A stretch of DNA of 64,000 nt from positions 23,302 to 87,301 of the forward strand of contig CBIFVZ010000008.1 in NCBI GenBank assembly GCA_966185765.1, in the 5' to 3' direction. Position 1 is the stretch's first letter; the number at the start of each line of letters is the position of its first letter. Below, one piece after another: positions 60,789 through 64,000 of this stretch. A model generated the notes under the pieces. The model ran no database searches and was not told where the DNA came from. It worked only from the letters and a program-made list of their open reading frames with translations. The translations under genes and the position numbers were made by a program. The stretch comes from CBIFVZ01 sp966185765. Lineage in GTDB: Bacteria; Pseudomonadota; Gammaproteobacteria; Enterobacterales; Enterobacteriaceae.

Positions 60789-62297
60789 TTAATGCCCGGT
60801 TTGCGTTAGCAGACTTAATTGCGAACGCAGCGTGTCTGGCATATCAATATTCAGCGAGCGGGTATCACTGCGGGAGCGGAAGTTATCAATCGCCTCCAGC
60901 AAGTCCGGCGCCAGAACCACTCCGGGGGCGGTTTCGATATGCACCTGGCTGCCATCGGGAATGCTATCGAGCAGGCGGCACAGTTCTGGCTTGCTCATAA
61001 AAGTAATATTCTGGTGGATGCGCAACAGCCACACGCTACCCTGGCGCGTGAGCGCGACGGTATTTTTCTCCGCCTGCGTGACGCTCATGAGCAGCTGACA
61101 TACGCAACCCAACGCGATTCCTTCGAGCATACCGATACCAATAATCCCCACTACCGTTACCGCAAAAGGTATAAAGATACGCTTGCCCTGTTGCCACAGA
61201 TTTTTAAACAGCGTCGGTGATGCCAGCCGATAACCGGTGAAAATCAAAATGGCCGACAGGCTCGCCAGCGGAATGCTGTTGAGCAGTGGTGAAAGCAGTA
61301 GCGCACTCAGTAACAGCAGGATACCGTGGAAGAAAGACGAAAAGCGCGTTCTCGCCCCTGCGTAGACGTTCGCAGAACTGCGTACAATGACCGCCGTGAG
61401 TGGTAAGCCGCCCAGAAGCCCGCTGACCAGGTTACCGGAACCCTGTGCAACCAGCTCGCGATCGGAATGCGGCGCTCGGCGCTGTGGGTCAATTTTTGAT
61501 ACCGCCTCAAGACTCAGTAACGTTTCCAGGCTGGCGATAAGCGCAAGGCTGAATGCCACCTTATAAAGCTGTGGATTCGACAGCGTACTCCAGTCCGGCA
61601 ACGGCAGAGGCCAATCGCCATTGAGCGACAGCTCAGGTAGTTGCACGCGTTGAGAAAGCGGCAACGACCAGTCCCCGGTCGCAGGCAAAAACGTAAGCGC
61701 CAGCATTCCCCACAGCACCACGACCAGCGGTGCGGGCACTTTGGCAAACACAGTGCGCTTCCAGAATGACATTTCCCACAATATCAACAGCAACAAACTG
61801 CCTAGCATGATAATCACTGAGCCTGGCGTGATATCATCAACGGCATGCAGCCAGGCCCCTTCAAACCAGATATTGTCAGGTACATAACCCAGTGCTACCG
61901 GGATTTGCTGGATAATAAGCATTAGCCCGATTGCTGCCAGAAGGCCACGCACAACGCTACCAGGAATCAGTCCGGCCAGGCGGCCAAAGCGCGCCAGTCC
62001 CATAATAACTTGTAAAACACCAGCCAGTACCAGAGCCGTCAGTACCGCTGACATACTACCCAGCGTGGCAACCGAACCTAAAACCAGTGCAATCAGCCCG
62101 GCAGCCGGGCCACTAACTGACAGCGGTGATGGGCTGACGACGGTAATGATTAGTCCACCAATGATGCCACTTAACAGTCCGGCCAGCGGCGGTGCGCCTA
62201 CCGCCTGTGCAATCCCCAGGCACAGCGGTAGTGCGACCAGGAACACCACTACGCCGGATACCACATCGTGACGTAATGCCAGAAGACGATTTATCAT
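60789..62297 (-). CDS. SulP-family inorganic anion transporter (probable bicarbonate transporter)
   Basis: 502 aa, about twelve membrane helices in residues 1-390: VVFLVALPLCLGIAQAVGAPP, PSPLSVSGPAAGLIALVLGS, LETLLSLEAVSKIDPQRRAP and LLGGLPLTAVIVRSSANVYAG. The last ~100 residues form a reduced STAS-like domain (IHQNITFMSKPELCRLLDSI). It overlaps the carbonic anhydrase gene by ATGA. The SulP plus beta-carbonic anhydrase pair is well known for bicarbonate uptake in gamma-proteobacteria (compare BicA-type transporters). Confidence 0.88.
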   Translation of the reverse strand: MINRLLALRHDVVSGVVVFLVALPLCLGIAQAVGAPPLAGLLSGIIGGLIITVVSPSPLSVSGPAAGLIALVLGSVATLGSMSAVLTALVLAGVLQVIMGLARFGRLAGLIPGSVVRGLLAAIGLMLIIQQIPVALGYVPDNIWFEGAWLHAVDDITPGSVIIMLGSLLLLILWEMSFWKRTVFAKVPAPLVVVLWGMLALTFLPATGDWSLPLSQRVQLPELSLNGDWPLPLPDWSTLSNPQLYKVAFSLALIASLETLLSLEAVSKIDPQRRAPHSDRELVAQGSGNLVSGLLGGLPLTAVIVRSSANVYAGARTRFSSFFHGILLLLSALLLSPLLNSIPLASLSAILIFTGYRLASPTLFKNLWQQGKRIFIPFAVTVVGIIGIGMLEGIALGCVCQLLMSVTQAEKNTVALTRQGSVWLLRIHQNITFMSKPELCRLLDSIPDGSQVHIETAPGVVLAPDLLEAIDNFRSRSDTRSLNIDMPDTLRSQLSLLTQTGH

Positions 62298-62968
62298 GGT
62301 GTGTCCCCTTCCAGCACATCAAGACAGCCAGTAGCTAAATCATAAACACAGCCATACAACGCCACTGGCCGTTCCTGAGCAACCGACTGGAATAGCGGTG
62401 TTGCTGCCAGTTGATTGATTTGCAGGCGTACGTTTTGCTCTACCATCTGGCGCTGGAAGTCATCTTCATCTAACTGCAACCATTGCGGCCTGGATTCCAG
62501 GTTACCACGCAGGTGCTGGCTAAGGGGGGTAAGTTGGCGATAAAGCGGATCGTTTTGTTGCGGCAGTTGCGCAGCGGTGGCTTGCTGGGTTGCATAGGCG
62601 ACGCCACCACAGCGTGTATGTCCGCAGACAATGACAGTATCAACCTTCAAGGCGGTAAGTGCGTAATACACGCCGCTCATGATGTTGTCATCCTCCGGCA
62701 ATACCTGGTTTGCCACATTGCGTAGCACGAACAGCTCACCTGGCCCGGCCTGCACCATACTTTCAGCCGGAACCCGGCTATCGGCACAGCCAATCCACAG
62801 ACAGCGCGGAGATTGCCCGGTCTGGTGGCGGTGAAAATACCCCGGGTCACTGTGACGGGCATGTGTCGCCCAACCACGGTTGCGGGCAATGAGGAGGTCC
62901 AGCGTCATCCGTGACGTTGCATATTGGGGTTCCTGTTGAAGCAAGTCTGTTGTTGTGAACTGGCGCAT
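62294..62968 (-). CDS. Beta-class carbonic anhydrase paired with SulP transporter
   Basis: 224 aa without signal peptide, so cytoplasmic. Zinc ligands and neighbours: CLWIGCADSRVPAE (Cys, Asp-Arg) and VIVCGHTRCGGVAYA (His, Cys). GELFVLRNVANQVLPEDDN and VYYALTALKVDT are typical of the Can/CynT group. GAGG precedes the ATG. It interconverts CO2 and bicarbonate next to the SulP transporter. A MerR-type palindrome lies in its promoter region. Confidence 0.92.
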   Translation of the reverse strand: MRQFTTTDLLQQEPQYATSRMTLDLLIARNRGWATHARHSDPGYFHRHQTGQSPRCLWIGCADSRVPAESMVQAGPGELFVLRNVANQVLPEDDNIMSGVYYALTALKVDTVIVCGHTRCGGVAYATQQATAAQLPQQNDPLYRQLTPLSQHLRGNLESRPQWLQLDEDDFQRQMVEQNVRLQINQLAATPLFQSVAQERPVALYGCVYDLATGCLDVLEGDTP

Positions 62969-63017
62969 GTTAATTCCTCGTTAATACGGGGTTGTGTGTG
63001 CATGCATATCTTTAACA

Positions 63018-63033
63018 CTGGAGCTCACTCCAG
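63018..63033 (-). promoter_or_regulatory. MerR-type palindrome upstream of carbonic anhydrase/SulP operon
   Basis: CTGGAG-CTCA-CTCCAG has the same arms as the ZntR-type site at 63161 and sits 50 bp before the carbonic anhydrase start. On the minus strand TTGAGT stands directly upstream, as a -35 element would in MerR-family promoters; the -10 is unclear. Confidence 0.5.
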
Positions 63034-63154
63034 ACTCAACGACATTTACAACACTTTATTTTTTTAATGATTTCAGCGGCCTGGTTACACCTGGCAATAC
63101 AGCTTCAGTTTTTGTCAGGGCAGTGCAATGGCGAGTAAATATGCAGTGGCTTGC

Positions 63155-63186
63155 TTGATTCTGGAGTCGACTCCAGAGTCTACCCT
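63155..63186 (+). promoter_or_regulatory. ZntR-type (MerR family) promoter
   Basis: TTGATT (-35) and TACCCT (-10) are separated by 20 bp that contain CTGGAGTCGACTCCAG, a perfect palindrome. As I recall it, the E. coli zntA promoter has the same 20-bp spacer and nearly the same sequence. The long spacer is the hallmark of MerR-family activation. Zinc (or Cd/Pb) induction is predicted for the downstream genes. Confidence 0.8.
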
Positions 63187-63232
63187 TGCCTCATCCCATC
63201 CCGCAGAGGGATCCCATGAGGAGTAACAAGCG

Positions 63233-63583
63233 ATGAAAAAAGGCCAAATGTTAATGATTGGTTTGCTGGCCCAAAGCCTGATGTTGCCAGTCTGGGCCGC
63301 GACCACTCTCCCCAGCCAGGCCCGCGTAACGGAGCTGACCTCTCAGGAGGCACAAAGTAAGGCATACCGCCACACGGGCGATATATCCCTGACAAATTAT
63401 CGTGGCACATCGGAAGAAGCGCTTAAGGAAGTGCGTGAACGAGTTAAGCAGCAAGGTGATGGTTTTTTCCGGGTAACGCGACTGCAAATGATGGAAAACA
63501 GCAGCTGGAGCGCTAACGCTGCAACCTATACGCCAGCACTTAATGCAGGCACAGCAGACCCAACGCAGGATGAGGAGAGTTGA
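63233..63583 (+). CDS. Exported DUF1471/YdgH-BhsA-like small protein
   Basis: 116 aa with a Sec signal peptide (MIGLLAQSLMLPVWA, cleaved near AAT). The mature part GDISLTNYRGTSEEALKEVR, then EQGDGFFRVTRLQMMENSSW resembles the DUF1471 (YdgH/BhsA/McbA) fold of small periplasmic stress proteins; the match is by pattern and length. GAGGAG lies nine bases before the ATG. First gene behind the ZntR-type promoter; the zinc-ribbon gene starts two bases after its stop. Confidence 0.7.
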   Translation: MKKGQMLMIGLLAQSLMLPVWAATTLPSQARVTELTSQEAQSKAYRHTGDISLTNYRGTSEEALKEVRERVKQQGDGFFRVTRLQMMENSSWSANAATYTPALNAGTADPTQDEES

Positions 63584-63584
63584 T

Positions 63585-63897
63585 ATGAGTATCTTCAGAT
63601 ATCTTTCTGGTCACGGTGCTAATTACGGCGGCTACGGTGGACACGGGCACTATGGCTCGGGGAAAAACCACGGCGGCCGTGGCTACAACCGACATGGTGC
63701 CACGGTGTTCCCACAGGCTGAACGTACTCTCTGCCCCCATTGCCAGCGTGCGAACGACCACGACGCCCGCTTTTGCGCCAGCTGCGGCGGTACGCTGATT
63801 GCGCAGTGCAGTAACTGCCAACAGATGTTGTCACCCCCTGGCCGGGTTTTGCAGCAAGTGCGGCAAAGAAGTGAATGCAGCGCAAGGGAGTAATTAA
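63585..63897 (+). pseudogene. His-rich zinc-ribbon protein, frame broken at a C run
   Basis: From the ATG at 63585 (GAGGAG upstream) the product begins MSIFRYLSGHG with a Gly/His-rich stretch (GGYGGHGHYGSGKNHGG), then zinc-ribbon cysteines LCPHCQ, FCASCG and CSNCQ. At CCCCC (63834-63838) the reading frame leaves the family pattern and stops at 63891-63893. Shifting by one base restores LAGFCSKCGKEVNAAQGSN with a stop at 63895-63897, giving the fourth Cys pair. Thus one C appears inserted. This may be a true mutation, phase-variable slippage or a sequencing error. Downstream of a ZntR-type promoter, a zinc-binding or buffering role is likely. Confidence 0.65.
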
Positions 63898-63924
63898 TGA
63901 AGTAATGAGTGGTTGTTGTGCTTT

Positions 63925-63949
63925 GGACAGGCTCAGGCCTGTCCCTTTT
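63925..63949 (+). terminator. Terminator of ZntR-type operon
   Basis: GGACAGGC-TCAG-GCCTGTCC is a perfect 8-bp stem followed by CTTTTTG. Confidence 0.85.
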
Positions 63950-63960
63950 TGTCTATAGAA

Positions 63961-63983
63961 AACCTCCAGCTAGGCTGGAGGTT
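63961..63983 (-). terminator. Second hairpin at window end
   Basis: AACCTCCAGC-TAG-GCTGGAGGTT is a perfect 10-bp stem; on the minus strand it runs into TTTTCT. It probably ends a minus-strand gene that lies beyond the window. Confidence 0.6.
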
Positions 63984-64000
63984 CCGTGAAGCTTTCAGCT

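Noticed and set aside
1..64000. CRISPR arrays, prophage, tRNA-linked integration sites, rRNA
   Set aside because: No regularly spaced repeats, phage genes, tRNA cloverleaf or rRNA stretches were seen while reading; a covariance-model scan could still find a missed small RNA.

Overview
The window is chromosomal DNA from a member of the Enterobacteriaceae. The evidence is the set of enterobacterial genes: nfrBA, the ramR-romA-ramA efflux-control locus, maeA, digH, tcuRABC, yjhX, ssuD and nhoA. A ram locus together with tcu genes points away from Escherichia and towards the Enterobacter/Klebsiella/Kosakonia/Cronobacter side of the family; the genus cannot be fixed from this sequence. Coding density is high and most DNA looks like ordinary chromosome. 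The clearest accessory or decaying patches are an AT-rich stretch (about 6.3-8.6 kb) and a ruined arsenic locus (31.7-34.1 kb). I saw no tRNA, rRNA or CRISPR array.

Layout: 1-6.3 kb, wecB-nfrB-nfrA, which make and export a ManNAc-type exopolysaccharide (the phage N4 receptor pathway, c-di-GMP controlled). 6.3-8.6 kb, AT-rich DNA with an orphan gene, an IS3-family remnant and a broken vgrG. 8.7-15 kb, a sulfonate-sulfur module: two flavin monooxygenases and an FAD protein, divergent from a sigma-54 activator fused to a SsuA-like sulfonate-binding domain. A near-consensus sigma-54 promoter and two palindromic upstream sites lie between them. 15.3-16.9 kb, a microcin-like double-glycine-leader peptide, a methyltransferase and the YjhX toxin. 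17-21.2 kb, two small exported proteins, an orphan SsuA paralogue, a methyltransferase and a Tat-exported carbonic anhydrase.

21.4-30.4 kb is a tightly overlapping six-gene operon: three glycosyltransferases, an ABC exporter, a tandem kinase-like protein and an AlgE-like outer-membrane barrel. Divergent from it is an AHL-type LuxR regulator with a strong lux box. It looks like an uncharacterised quorum-linked glycoconjugate or polysaccharide export system. 31.7-34.1 kb is a degraded arsenic island (arsR intact, arsB with one nonsense codon, arsC and arsH remnants). 34.4-36.6 kb is ramA-romA-ramR.

36.7-56.7 kb is mostly housekeeping and metabolic: maeA, digH, an alpha/beta hydrolase, an XRE regulator divergent from a methyltransferase across a perfect operator-like palindrome, tcuRABC (tricarballylate catabolism), azlCD with an Lrp-type gene, NUDIX, isochorismatase-like, DoxX, arylamine N-acetyltransferase, GST, and a sorbosone-dehydrogenase-like lipoprotein with a DUF2231 protein. 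56.8-60.6 kb holds a LysR regulator, an M20 peptidase and an MHS-type transporter. An array of hairpins separates these from a SulP transporter plus carbonic anhydrase (bicarbonate uptake). The right end has a ZntR-type (MerR family) promoter driving a small exported DUF1471-like protein and a His-rich zinc-ribbon protein whose frame is broken at a C run.

The strongest candidates for undescribed biology are the sigma-54/SsuA fusion with its promoter architecture, the quorum-linked export operon, the microcin-like peptide and the ZntR-boxed zinc-ribbon pair.
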